A program made the position numbers and the translations under genes. From Deltaproteobacteria bacterium (GTDB taxonomy: Bacteria > Myxococcota > B64-G9), in NCBI GenBank assembly GCA_030591745.1, contig JAUVAM010000115.1, positions 1 to 8,517 on the forward strand: DNA of 8,517 nucleotides, in the 5' to 3' direction. Positions 1-6,095 of this stretch are shown in pieces. Each line of letters starts with the position of its first letter. Positions within the stretch are counted from its first letter, which is position 1. Under the pieces are notes generated by a model. The model was not told where the DNA came from and made no database searches. It saw only the letters and a list, made by a program, of their open reading frames with translations.

Positions 1-210
1 GAATGAATCACCGCCCAGCGGCTTGGCATCCGCGACTTTGGGGTTACCAACAGAAACTCTGGTGGTACCTTTAAACGACATATTCCGCTGCTCACCCACC
101 ACCATGCGAATGACACGATCATCAGCCCTGGCCTGATTGGACCAAGGGGCCAAGAGAATCCCACCGCAGATCACGAAAAATGCAACTGTCATCAGCTTCT
201 TGAATCTCAT
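1..210 (-). CDS. cpaC: Tad/Flp pilus secretin, N-terminal fragment (CpaC/RcpA family)
   Basis: The first 70 codons of a gene that runs off the left edge of the window. The protein begins with a signal peptide: positive MRFKK, a hydrophobic stretch to about residue 22, and probable cleavage after ARA at residue 29. The mature start (DDRVIRMVVGEQRNMSFKG, then TRVSVGNPKVADAKPLG) matches the pattern of the pilus/type II-III secretin N-terminal domain found in CpaC/RcpA, with the typical GxQ, 'VSVGNPxVAD' and following turn. In the family this protein forms the outer-membrane ring through which the Flp pilus leaves the cell. The ATG at 208-210 is supported by AAGGAG at 218-223, 7 bases upstream. 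It follows the pilin and prepilin peptidase genes on the same strand, which supports the Tad assignment. The secretin channel domain itself lies outside the window. Confidence 0.85.
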   Translation of the reverse strand, partial: MRFKKLMTVAFFVICGGILLAPWSNQARADDRVIRMVVGEQRNMSFKGTTRVSVGNPKVADAKPLGGDSF

Positions 211-217
211 GAACTCG

Positions 218-223
218 CTCCTT
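218..223 (-). promoter_or_regulatory. Ribosome binding site of the secretin gene
   Basis: Minus-strand AAGGAG with a 7-base gap to the ATG at 208-210. It fixes the secretin start. A weak imperfect hairpin (arms CGGAC/GTCCG at 243-247 and 264-268, with inner TTT/AAA pairs) lies in the leader just upstream. No convincing promoter was found in the 124-base gap behind the peptidase gene, so the secretin is probably cotranscribed with it. Confidence 0.7.
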
Positions 224-334
224 GAAGACCCGGTTGAAATGACGGACTTTGCCGCTTAGAAACGTCCGATGTCCATATTAACGTGAGAGATTCCCGCAGA
301 AGTAGAGAAGAGTCAAGGGAAAAGGCGGCGAGAT

Positions 335-865
335 TCACAATCCCAAAAAGCCATACTTGATTGCAGTCGCCCACATACCGCCGATGGCGATGGCGACGCC
401 ATAGGGCAAAGTAACCTTGGCCACACTCACCTCGTCACCTTGCTGGTAGAATTGCAACCAAATCCCCTTGGCCGTGGCAAGCACCCGACGCTTGAAAACA
501 ACAAGAATCAGAGCAAGAACGGCCCCGACGATGCCAGCGCACATCATCCAGGTCAAAGATTGTCGAAACCCGACCATGGCACCCACGGCCATCATCAATT
601 TGACATCTCCGCCCCCCATGCCTCGACCCCATACCATGAACAAACCAAAAACGAGGAAACAGACACCCAGGCCAAACAGTGCCGAACTCAAACCAAGCCC
701 AAACGCCCCGCCCATGCCATAGAAAAAGAAGCGAGCCCCAAGGCCCAGCAACATGGCCGGAAGAGTCAGCCAATCGGGTATCGTGTGCTTGCGGACATCG
801 CTGACCGCAGCGATGCTCACAACCACCAATAAGAGTCCATCAAGTACAAATTCGACAGCAGTCAT
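335..865 (-). CDS. cpaA: Prepilin peptidase, A24 family (CpaA/TadV type)
   Basis: A 176-residue polytopic inner-membrane aspartyl protease that removes the leader of Flp prepilins on the cytoplasmic side. Both signature regions are visible: an SDVRKHTIPDWLT segment at residues 22-34, with the first catalytic Asp at D23, and GRGMGGGDVKLMMAVG at 80-95, with the second catalytic Asp in the GGGD box (D87). About five to six hydrophobic segments surround them. The length fits the short CpaA/TadV type that lacks the N-methylase domain of PilD-like enzymes. The substrate, an Flp pilin, is encoded just upstream and the secretin just downstream. The ATG at 863-865 has only a weak GGTG upstream. A poor promoter-like pair (TTGCTT 898-903, TATTTT 875-880) would give an almost leaderless message. 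Expression by read-through past the pilin terminator is therefore as likely as a private promoter. Confidence 0.93.
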   Translation of the reverse strand: MTAVEFVLDGLLLVVVSIAAVSDVRKHTIPDWLTLPAMLLGLGARFFFYGMGGAFGLGLSSALFGLGVCFLVFGLFMVWGRGMGGGDVKLMMAVGAMVGFRQSLTWMMCAGIVGAVLALILVVFKRRVLATAKGIWLQFYQQGDEVSVAKVTLPYGVAIAIGGMWATAIKYGFLGL

Positions 866-918
866 AGAAGCACCAAAATAATTGCATTGTCTTCAAAAAG
901 CAAGGACTTCGAGGGAGG

Positions 919-957
919 AAAAAGAAGAAAGCTCGCTCCAGAGGAGCGAGCTTTCTT
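919..957 (-). terminator. Intrinsic terminator after the pilin gene
   Basis: A perfect 15-bp inverted repeat (arms 925-939 and 943-957) with a 3-base loop, followed on the minus strand by CTTTTTCC. It starts 26 bases after the pilin stop codon. The stem with trailing T-run is a classic Rho-independent terminator for leftward transcription. On the plus strand no T-run follows beyond the stem, so it should act mainly on the pilin transcript. Because the peptidase and secretin genes lie downstream in the same direction, it may work as a partial terminator that lowers their dose relative to pilin. Confidence 0.88.
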
Positions 958-983
958 GCTAAGCAAACAAAATTTGGTGTGAC

Positions 984-1244
984 TCAGCTACCGCCACCCG
1001 CGCCAGCGTTGTTCTGGCCGAAGGTCGCCAGCGACTCATGCTGGTACAGCGCAGTTGCCGCCGAATGGGTGTTGGTGGACGAAGCCTCGTTACCTGCCAA
1101 AGCGTTCGCCGAAGTGGCGAACAGCGCACGGATGTTGTCGCCGAACAACGACACAACACCAATGGCCGCGATGGCAATGAGCGCCACGATGATGATATAC
1201 TCGGTCATGCCCTGACCACGACGTCCTCTCAATTTCATTAACAT
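984..1244 (-). CDS. flp: Flp/Fap-type pilin (type IVb prepilin), pilus major subunit
   Basis: An 86-residue prepilin. A short positive leader (MLMKLRGRRG) ends in Gly10, followed by QGMTEYIIIVALIAIAAIGV: after cleavage at Gly10 the mature protein has Glu at +5 and Tyr at +6, the hallmark of Flp pilins, then a single hydrophobic helix to about residue 34. The mature form (76 residues) is longer than most Flp pilins because of a C-terminal tail (about residues 42-86) rich in Ala, Ser, Thr, Asn and Gly, ending GAGGGS. The tail has several Ser/Thr but no N-x-S/T sequon that I can see. The ATG at 1242-1244 has AAGGAG 7 bases upstream; a second in-frame ATG at 1236-1238 is closer than usual to that site. 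A strong promoter upstream and a terminator downstream suggest a short, abundant message. The adjacent peptidase is the expected processing enzyme. Confidence 0.95.
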   Translation of the reverse strand: MLMKLRGRRGQGMTEYIIIVALIAIAAIGVVSLFGDNIRALFATSANALAGNEASSTNTHSAATALYQHESLATFGQNNAGAGGGS

Positions 1245-1252
1245 AACCAGTC

Positions 1253-1258
1253 TCCTTT
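1253..1258 (-). promoter_or_regulatory. Ribosome binding site of the pilin gene
   Basis: Minus-strand AAGGAG within AAAGGAGA, 8 bases before the ATG at 1242-1244 counted from its last G. It is a near-perfect Shine-Dalgarno, consistent with a highly translated pilin, and favours the first of two close ATG codons. Confidence 0.75.
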
Positions 1259-1324
1259 CGAATCGTTATTGTTCCCGAAAATAACTCCGAAATTGAAGCT
1301 TATGGGCTCTTAGTCTCTGTACCC

Positions 1325-1353
1325 TTTATACGCCTGGGTCGGAAGATGGTCAA
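1325..1353 (-). promoter_or_regulatory. Sigma70-type promoter of the pilin gene
   Basis: On the minus strand, a -35 box TTGACC (1348-1353) and a -10 box TATAAA (1325-1330) are separated by exactly 17 bases. Each box differs from consensus at one base. Transcription would start near 1318, giving a leader of about 74 bases before the pilin ATG. A second TTGACC copy (1356-1361) lies 8 bases further upstream, so TTGACC is repeated in tandem and could be part of a regulator site. The intergenic stretch 1245-1446 holds no gene that I can support. Confidence 0.7.
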
Positions 1354-1393
1354 TCGGTCAACTGTCGTATAGAGATAAGCACCTATTAATAAT

Positions 1394-1438
1394 GGTCTTT
1401 TCGGCGCAACACCCAGAAGAATTTTCGAGGTCTTTTCG
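1394..1438. repeat. 10-bp direct repeat upstream of the pilin promoter
   Basis: GGTCTTTTCG occurs at 1394-1403 and again at 1429-1438 (plus-strand reading), 35 bp apart, between the barrel-protein stop codon and the pilin promoter. The copies lie about 41 to 85 bp upstream of the -35 box. Position and repetition fit an activator or repressor site, but a chance repeat in a 200-base gap is possible. Confidence 0.3.
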
Positions 1439-1446
1439 ATTGGACC

Positions 1447-1953
1447 TCAGAAAGCAAACAGCACGCCTGCGTTGGCATGCATGACGCGAACATTCTCGTT
1501 CCCATGAAAGAGAATCTTGTACTTGAACTGAGCGAAAAAATCCAAATTTGAAATCATGTTGAAAGATACGCCCAGCAATCCCCCAACATTCATGGCATGG
1601 ATGTCGTTAATGGTTGTCAGTCCCGGAACCGCTCCCACATAGAGATCGAGGAAGGCAATGGGGACGATGAACTTGAATGCCAAGGAGATGTCCGTCGCGT
1701 TTTGATCCTCAATCTTGTAAAGCTCCGCGGAGGGCGTAATGTGGAAAGTGGAGATCAAAGGAATGTTGACGTAGAAACCCCAGTTGAAACTGGCCTGCCA
1801 ATCATCCACCTGCACCTCTTGCTTCAAATCATCTCCTTCGGGAAATGCGACCCCCAAGGACACACCCAAACCAATCGAGCGGCTGGAGGTAGCCCAGGCG
1901 TTCGGCGCACTTAGAAACATCCCGATCAAAAACATAAACACAATTCGTTTCAT
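1447..1953 (-). CDS. Small outer-membrane beta-barrel protein, function unknown
   Basis: A 168-residue exported protein. MKRIVFMFLIGMFLSAPNAWA is a clear signal peptide with cleavage expected after AWA (residue 21). The rest alternates polar and hydrophobic residues in about eight stretches (roughly 26-36, 53-64, 70-80, 87-96, 102-112, 121-133, 137-147 and 156-168). It ends in Phe (VLFAF), the usual recognition signal for the outer-membrane assembly machinery. This fits an eight-stranded OmpA/OmpX-like barrel; I do not recognise a specific family. The reading frame is open to 2061, but the ATG at 1951-1953 is chosen because AAGGAG lies at 1960-1965 and the signal peptide starts there. It follows the GT-C-like genes after 86 bases and is probably part of their transcription unit. 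No intrinsic terminator was seen after its stop. Confidence 0.8.
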   Translation of the reverse strand: MKRIVFMFLIGMFLSAPNAWATSSRSIGLGVSLGVAFPEGDDLKQEVQVDDWQASFNWGFYVNIPLISTFHITPSAELYKIEDQNATDISLAFKFIVPIAFLDLYVGAVPGLTTINDIHAMNVGGLLGVSFNMISNLDFFAQFKYKILFHGNENVRVMHANAGVLFAF

Positions 1954-1959
1954 TGCTTT

Positions 1960-1965
1960 CTCCTT
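1960..1965 (-). promoter_or_regulatory. Ribosome binding site deciding the barrel-protein start
   Basis: Minus-strand AAGGAG, 6 bases from the ATG at 1951-1953. It overrides the longer open frame reaching to 2061, whose extra N-terminal residues do not look like a signal peptide. Confidence 0.75.
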
Positions 1966-2039
1966 ACAATTGTCGCCCCATGCGATCCACCAAAGCCTGG
2001 CATGCTGCAAGACCTCAATGCAAGCCGCATCAGCAACCG

Positions 2040-3693
2040 TCAATCCAGCGAACCGGTCCAAGCCAACTCCAATGCGATGGCACCCAGGCCACCCAAAACG
2101 GCAACTTGCCCAGCCCCCATTTGCCGGGCCGCAGCCATGGCCAAAGGAACAGGATCCGGAGGCAGCGCAAACACAATGGCATCAGGCCCTTCGAACCGAA
2201 GCCAGAATCGTTTGTCGCGCCGGGCTTGCGCGATGAAGCCCTGATGATTGGGTTGCTTCTCCGCAAGCACCCAGTGGGCGGAGAACCGCGATGGAATGTG
2301 CCGAGCAGCCAACGGGTCTTGGCCGGTCGCAATGTGAGTCCAATCCTGATATCGCCCCTCATCCCAAGCCATCATGTAGGTCGGGTCCAATGCCACCAGG
2401 TAGTGCTGTTCTGGGGCATGATGAAACAAGAAAGGAAACGAGGTCCACCAGAGCGTGAACACTTGCTCCCCTTTAGATAGGTGATCGCGCAACCAGGCGG
2501 CTTCCAACTCGTATCTTGGCCGACTATCTTTTGAGAGAATGTCCTGGGTCCCCAGGCTTGTCCGCAAAATGGAGCCCGAAAGCACCACGGTGAAAGCCAT
2601 GATGGCCAGCCCCCCCCATACCCGATGTTTCTTCAGCCAGGCTTTCGCATCGAAACCCTGCAACAAATCCTTGGCTGCCGCCGCCATGAACAGGATGGAA
2701 AAGGGCACCCAGTACTCGACGAAACGTCGAATGTTCAGAAAGAGAAAGAGGTAAGCTACACTGGCAAGAAAGAAAAAAACGGTCCCCAGACTGGCTTTTT
2801 TTTCCCAACAGTGAAAACGCCAGCCCGACCCCAAAAACGCCCAAAAACAGGGGTCCCACATCGACCAGGAGCAAGCGCCCATCCGGGGGTAGAAACTCCA
2901 CAGCCAAAGCCCCGAGCCGATCAAAAGCGTTGGTGACGACCTGAATGTTCACCAGATGCCAGAGGTAAATAAGGTGATCTCGATGCGGGTGCAGCAGGAG
3001 CCCGATGGCAGTCCCACCCAACACGAGGGCAAACTCCCTCCAGGGAAAGCCCTGGCGCATAACCAACCTCGCCACCCCATACACCAGGCAAAGCGCCAAG
3101 AGCATGTGGGCCGCGGTGTAGACAAGCGGGAAAAGAATGGCCAGGCCAAGCAACAAAGGCCGATGCTTACGCAACAAGGCCTGGGCCGCCATGACCACAA
3201 GCAAAATAGATAGAAGATGGGGGCGCGTCATGCTCACGCGCAAATGGAACAACACGCCCGCTCCGGCGAGCATGCTGGGCCACAGCCATGGCCATGGCCA
3301 GGCATGGCGCCAAGCCATGGCCGCCAGCAGACTCGCCAACAAGGCCATTAACAAAACCGTCAGGACCTTGGGGGCGATCACATCATCCAGGGCAACGAAA
3401 GGCATGAGTAAAACATGGAACAAGAATTCTTTGTCGGCAAAACGATCTTTCCAAACGCTCGCCTGGGTCCAACGAAAGCCCTGGCCAAGTCCCTCTTCCG
3501 CCATCACGGTCGCCATCCGCGTATGGAAGTAACCATCCGCACCCACGAGCTTGGGCGTGGCAAACTGCTCTGCCCCCAAGCTCAGCGTGGCAAGAACGAA
3601 CACGGCCATCACCAGTGCCCAGCCTCGTACGCCCAGGGGACGAAGCGCCTCAAGTTCTCGCCAAGCAAAAAGGATGTCGAGTAAGCGTTTCAA
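2040..3693 (-). pseudogene. GT-C/STT3-like polytopic membrane glycosyltransferase homolog, frameshifted at a poly-A run
   Basis: The reading is split in two. From the TTG start at 3691-3693 (M, then KRLLDILFAWRELEALRP) the frame codes 299 good residues, then drifts into an unrelated tail that stops at 2524. The remainder is coded in another frame from about 2795 to 2040. The switch falls at eight A (2796-2803 on the minus strand). With seven A the protein is 550 residues and aligns without a gap to its upstream neighbour (557 residues) through this region. Shared features include GADGYFHTRM (51-60), KDRFADKEFLFHVLL (82-96), MTRPHLLS (155-162), LLLHPHRDH (232-240), RRFVEYWVPF and, near the C-terminus, FLFHHAPEQHYLVALDPTYM. 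About ten or more membrane segments precede a C-terminal soluble part. Its start overlaps the neighbour's stop (TTGA), suggesting coupled translation. It may be truly broken, rescued by slippage, phase-variable, or a sequencing error. Confidence 0.8.
2796..2803 (-). other. Eight-A homopolymer at the frame switch
   Basis: On the minus strand GGA AAA AAA A|GCC: the upstream frame reads AGC after the run, while homology to the neighbour needs GCC. The run is therefore one base too long, or is bridged by slippage. A T7 run at 2773-2779 lies nearby, but residues between the two runs (ASLGTV) already match the neighbour's SSLRST, so the A run is the shift point. Runs of eight or nine A are known sites of RNA polymerase slippage. 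Confidence 0.75.
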
Positions 3694-5363
3694 AGTCCTA
3701 TCGCTCCCGCAATCAAAGCCACCCCATGAGCATCGCTATACAAGAACACCGAGGATTGGGGACCCTCAAAGACCGGGAGCAGCTGGGTACTTCGCCGGGC
3801 CTGTTCCAAAAATTTTGCATAGCCCTCCTGATGTTCAATAAAAATCCATCGGGCCTTGAAGTCGTTGCGAACTCGATCAATTGCATCCGCCTGTCGCCCC
3901 TCGCCAATACGGATCCAGAGATCGAACAAATCCACGTCATAGGCCAGCATGAAGGTCGGGTCCAAGTGGACCAAATAATGAGCCTGTGGGGCATGGTAGA
4001 AAAGAAACACAAAGGTATCCCAACCACAGGTAAAGACCTGGTCACGGGCAGGCACATGTCGAGCCAAGAAACGCCCTCCTGCTTCGTAGGACAAGATCCT
4101 TTCGTTCACCTTTTCTTCCGCTACTTCCTGCTGGGTCAAGACCAGACCACGCAAAGACATGAGGACAAGCATCATGCCGAGCCCGATCAGGACAACCGAA
4201 GCGAGACGCCCATAATCCTTAAGCCACCGGCCCAACCCATGACCCGCATCCCGCCAATCCCCAGCCGTACTGAGTAAGAACAGAGCAGTAAACGGCACCC
4301 AGTACTCCACCAGCCTCGTGATGCTCAGAAACATAACCAAGAAGCCCATAGACAGCAGAAGAAAAAACGTGCTGCGCAAACTGGATTTGACGCCGCTTAG
4401 CATGGTCAACAACATCGCGCCCAGCGTGCCGAACAAAAGCAAGCCGCAGTCCCAAACCAACATCCGGCCACTTGGGGCCAAAAACTCCACACCCATCAAT
4501 GGAGCCAGGCGCCATGCATTGGCGATGACTTCCACGTTTTGAAGATACCAATGATAGGCCATGTTGGCTCGATTGGGATGGAGCAGAAACCCAAGCCCGG
4601 TGCCCACCAAAACCAAAGCGAGTTCCCGCCAAGCGAATCGCTTGCCGTGCAAGAGCCTGGCAACACCGTATATGACGGCCAGCAGAGGCAGAAGATGGAA
4701 AGCGGTGTAACAAAGAGGAAAAAGGGTCGCAAGCAAGAGCAGACCCCAGCCATGGCGCCGCAGGAGTAAGTACGCCGTCCCCACCGCCAACAAAACGCTC
4801 AGCAAATGGGGCCGGGTCAAAGCCATGCGAAAATTAAAATTGGTCCCCGCGGCCAACAGCAACAAGGCCGCCAACCAGAACAGAGGCATCCCCTGCCGCC
4901 ATGCTATCCATGCCAACAGCGTCATCAACAAAGCGGCCAGCAGCGCGGTCAAAATCTTGGGTCCTGTCCTCAGGTCATCGCCCAGGAAGGGAATCAGCAG
5001 GACATGGAAAAGAAATTCCTTGTCCATGAAACGATCTCGATTGATGGAGGTTTGGGTCCACTCAAAGGCATCCAAAGGACCCTGTTCGGACACGACCTTG
5101 GCCAGGCGAACATGGTAGTGCCCATCGGCACCCACCAGACCAAATTGCGAAAACTGGATCGATGCCGTCGCCATCAGCGAAAACAAAAAAACCGCACCCA
5201 GAGCAAGCCAGATTCGCCAAGTTAACGGCCGCAAAGGGGGCTCGACATCGTCTGGTTTCAACCAGGTCAGCCACCTTCGACTTAAAGCCAAGAAGTCCAA
5301 AACTTCACCCATTTCCATTGCCCGATGGAAGAACGGCAAATTTAGCCCAGGTGCCCAGGCCAT
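3690..5363 (-). CDS. GT-C/STT3-like polytopic membrane glycosyltransferase homolog
   Basis: A 557-residue integral membrane protein with about eleven hydrophobic segments and a C-terminal soluble part from about residue 410. Near the first periplasmic loop is GADGHYHVRL (78-87), like the acidic DxYYHxR loop of STT3/PglB and related GT-C enzymes. Other landmarks are DRFMDKEFLFHVLL (110-123), TRPHLLS (184-190), LLHPNR (260-265), RLVEYWVPF (350-358) and a C-terminal GWDTFVFLFYH (447-457) leading into HYLVHLDPTFM (462-472), reminiscent of the WWD-type region of oligosaccharyltransferases. Such enzymes use lipid-linked sugar donors; donor and acceptor here are unknown. The frame opens directly after a stop (TGAATG at 5361), but none of the ATGs at 5363, 5318 or 5312 has a good ribosome site. 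Alignment with the downstream paralog favours one of the later two. It is first in a leftward unit with its paralog and is divergent from the TetR gene. Confidence 0.75.
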   Translation of the reverse strand: MAWAPGLNLPFFHRAMEMGEVLDFLALSRRWLTWLKPDDVEPPLRPLTWRIWLALGAVFLFSLMATASIQFSQFGLVGADGHYHVRLAKVVSEQGPLDAFEWTQTSINRDRFMDKEFLFHVLLIPFLGDDLRTGPKILTALLAALLMTLLAWIAWRQGMPLFWLAALLLLAAGTNFNFRMALTRPHLLSVLLAVGTAYLLLRRHGWGLLLLATLFPLCYTAFHLLPLLAVIYGVARLLHGKRFAWRELALVLVGTGLGFLLHPNRANMAYHWYLQNVEVIANAWRLAPLMGVEFLAPSGRMLVWDCGLLLFGTLGAMLLTMLSGVKSSLRSTFFLLLSMGFLVMFLSITRLVEYWVPFTALFLLSTAGDWRDAGHGLGRWLKDYGRLASVVLIGLGMMLVLMSLRGLVLTQQEVAEEKVNERILSYEAGGRFLARHVPARDQVFTCGWDTFVFLFYHAPQAHYLVHLDPTFMLAYDVDLFDLWIRIGEGRQADAIDRVRNDFKARWIFIEHQEGYAKFLEQARRSTQLLPVFEGPQSSVFLYSDAHGVALIAGAIGL

Positions 5364-5385
5364 TCAAGCAGAGCTTCAATTCATC

Positions 5386-5414
5386 TTGACAGCGCCACCG
5401 CCCTCCTGCACCAT
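5386..5414 (+). promoter_or_regulatory. Candidate promoter of the TetR-family gene
   Basis: A perfect -35 TTGACA at 5386-5391 and, 17 bases on, a weak -10 CACCAT (5409-5414; three of six matches). A start near 5421 would place the palindrome at 5416-5431 over the initiation site and the second palindrome over the ribosome site, a layout typical of an autorepressor. No good promoter for the divergent membrane-protein gene was found in this 90-base gap. Confidence 0.35.
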
Positions 5415-5415
5415 C

Positions 5416-5431
5416 TTGACTCGCCAGTCAA
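5416..5431. promoter_or_regulatory. Palindrome 1 in the divergent gap, candidate TetR operator
   Basis: TTGACTCGCCAGTCAA: perfect 6-bp arms (5416-5421 and 5426-5431) around a 4-base centre, midway between the TetR start and the divergent membrane-protein gene. Size and position fit a dimer-binding operator that could control both directions. That the TetR protein binds here is inferred. Confidence 0.5.
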
Positions 5432-5439
5432 TCGCATCT

Positions 5440-5454
5440 TAGACGGAGCGTCTA
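5440..5454. promoter_or_regulatory. Palindrome 2 over the TetR ribosome site, candidate operator
   Basis: TAGACGGAGCGTCTA: perfect 6-bp arms (5440-5445 and 5449-5454) around GAG. It covers the GGAG ribosome site (5445-5448) and the first base of the ATG at 5454. It could be a DNA operator or a small mRNA hairpin hiding the ribosome site. Its arms differ in sequence from those of palindrome 1. Confidence 0.45.
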
Positions 5455-6077
5455 TGACCCAGAAACCCAGAAAACGCAGTGCATCGACCCAGGAAAAACG
5501 TCGAACTATCCTCAACGCAGCTGTACGTGTTTTTTCCCAAAAGGGATTTCACCGCTGTCGGATCTCCGACATCGCCACCGAGGCGGGTGTTGCTTACGGC
5601 CTGGTTTACCACTACTTTGAAAACAAGGAAGAAATCCTCAACTCCATTTTCGATGAAAACTGGGGGCTTTTGGCCAAAGTCATCGAGACCGTAGAAGAAC
5701 AGACAGAAAGCCTGGAGGAAAAACTACGCTCCGTGGTGGATTTCATCCTGGATGCATACAGACTCGTGCCGGATGTCATCCAGGTGATGGTCATGGAAAT
5801 CGCCCGCTCCTCCAAGTTTCTCAAGAAGCCCAAAATCGAAGCCTTCGAACAAGTCTTCCAGCAACTGACTCAAATCCTGGCCCATCACCAAAAACAAGGG
5901 GATGTTCGCGAGGACCTGGACCCCAAATTGATGGCCTATATGATCTTTGGATCCTTGGAGTTAATTCTCACCGGCTATCTCTTAGGCACAGTCGAACCGG
6001 CAGCCGGTGAAGCTTACGACCACAACAAGAACACCATCATACGCATATTCATCGATGGCATCCGAAAGCCAGCTTGA
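5454..6077 (+). CDS. TetR/AcrR-family transcriptional regulator
   Basis: A 207-residue regulator of typical family length. After a basic start (KPRKRSASTQEKRR), residues 17-63 form the TetR DNA-binding domain: ILNAAVRVFSQKGF, then the helix-turn-helix ISDIATEAGVAYGLVYHYF (37-55) and the usual ENKEEIL. The ligand half contains IARSSKFLKKPK (116-127), a QKQGDVREDLDP segment (146-157) and FGSLELILTGYLLG (165-178), a layout like the FadR/YsiA-type acyl-CoA-responsive branch. A fatty-acyl ligand is therefore possible but unproven. The ATG at 5454 follows GGAG at 5445-5448. It is divergent from the GT-C-like operon across a 90-base gap with two palindromes, and convergent with lptD with only 18 bases between stops. 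Self-control, and control of the divergent operon, is the likeliest role. Confidence 0.92.
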   Translation: MTQKPRKRSASTQEKRRTILNAAVRVFSQKGFHRCRISDIATEAGVAYGLVYHYFENKEEILNSIFDENWGLLAKVIETVEEQTESLEEKLRSVVDFILDAYRLVPDVIQVMVMEIARSSKFLKKPKIEAFEQVFQQLTQILAHHQKQGDVREDLDPKLMAYMIFGSLELILTGYLLGTVEPAAGEAYDHNKNTIIRIFIDGIRKPA

Positions 6078-6095
6078 GGCACCAAGCAACCCGGC

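Noticed and set aside
440..832. Plus-strand open frame of 130 codons opposite the peptidase gene
   Set aside because: It is antisense to cpaA, which has both catalytic motifs; the plus-strand product is a Gln/His/Pro/Lys-rich string with no domain, typical of an opposite-strand shadow.
875..903. Promoter-like pair TTGCTT/TATTTT before the prepilin peptidase
   Set aside because: The -35 is poor (three of six) and the start would fall about 3 bases before the ATG; too weak to list as a promoter.
1381..1446. Possible intrinsic terminator after the barrel gene
   Set aside because: Only short arms (GGTC/GACC) can pair and no T-run follows on the minus strand.
1954..2061. N-terminal extension of the barrel protein to 2061
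   Set aside because: The added 36 residues hide an otherwise clean signal peptide, and a perfect ribosome site precedes the internal ATG at 1951-1953.
3280..3325. Repeated CCATGG/GGCCATGG-like tracts on the plus strand
   Set aside because: They are explained by codons of a Trp/Pro/Ala-rich membrane segment (AWPWPWLWP) of the second GT-C-like protein; no repeat array extends beyond it.
3615..4277. Plus-strand open frame of 220 codons across the junction of the two GT-C-like genes
   Set aside because: Both minus-strand genes are supported by mutual homology through this region; the plus product has no recognisable features and no convincing ribosome site.
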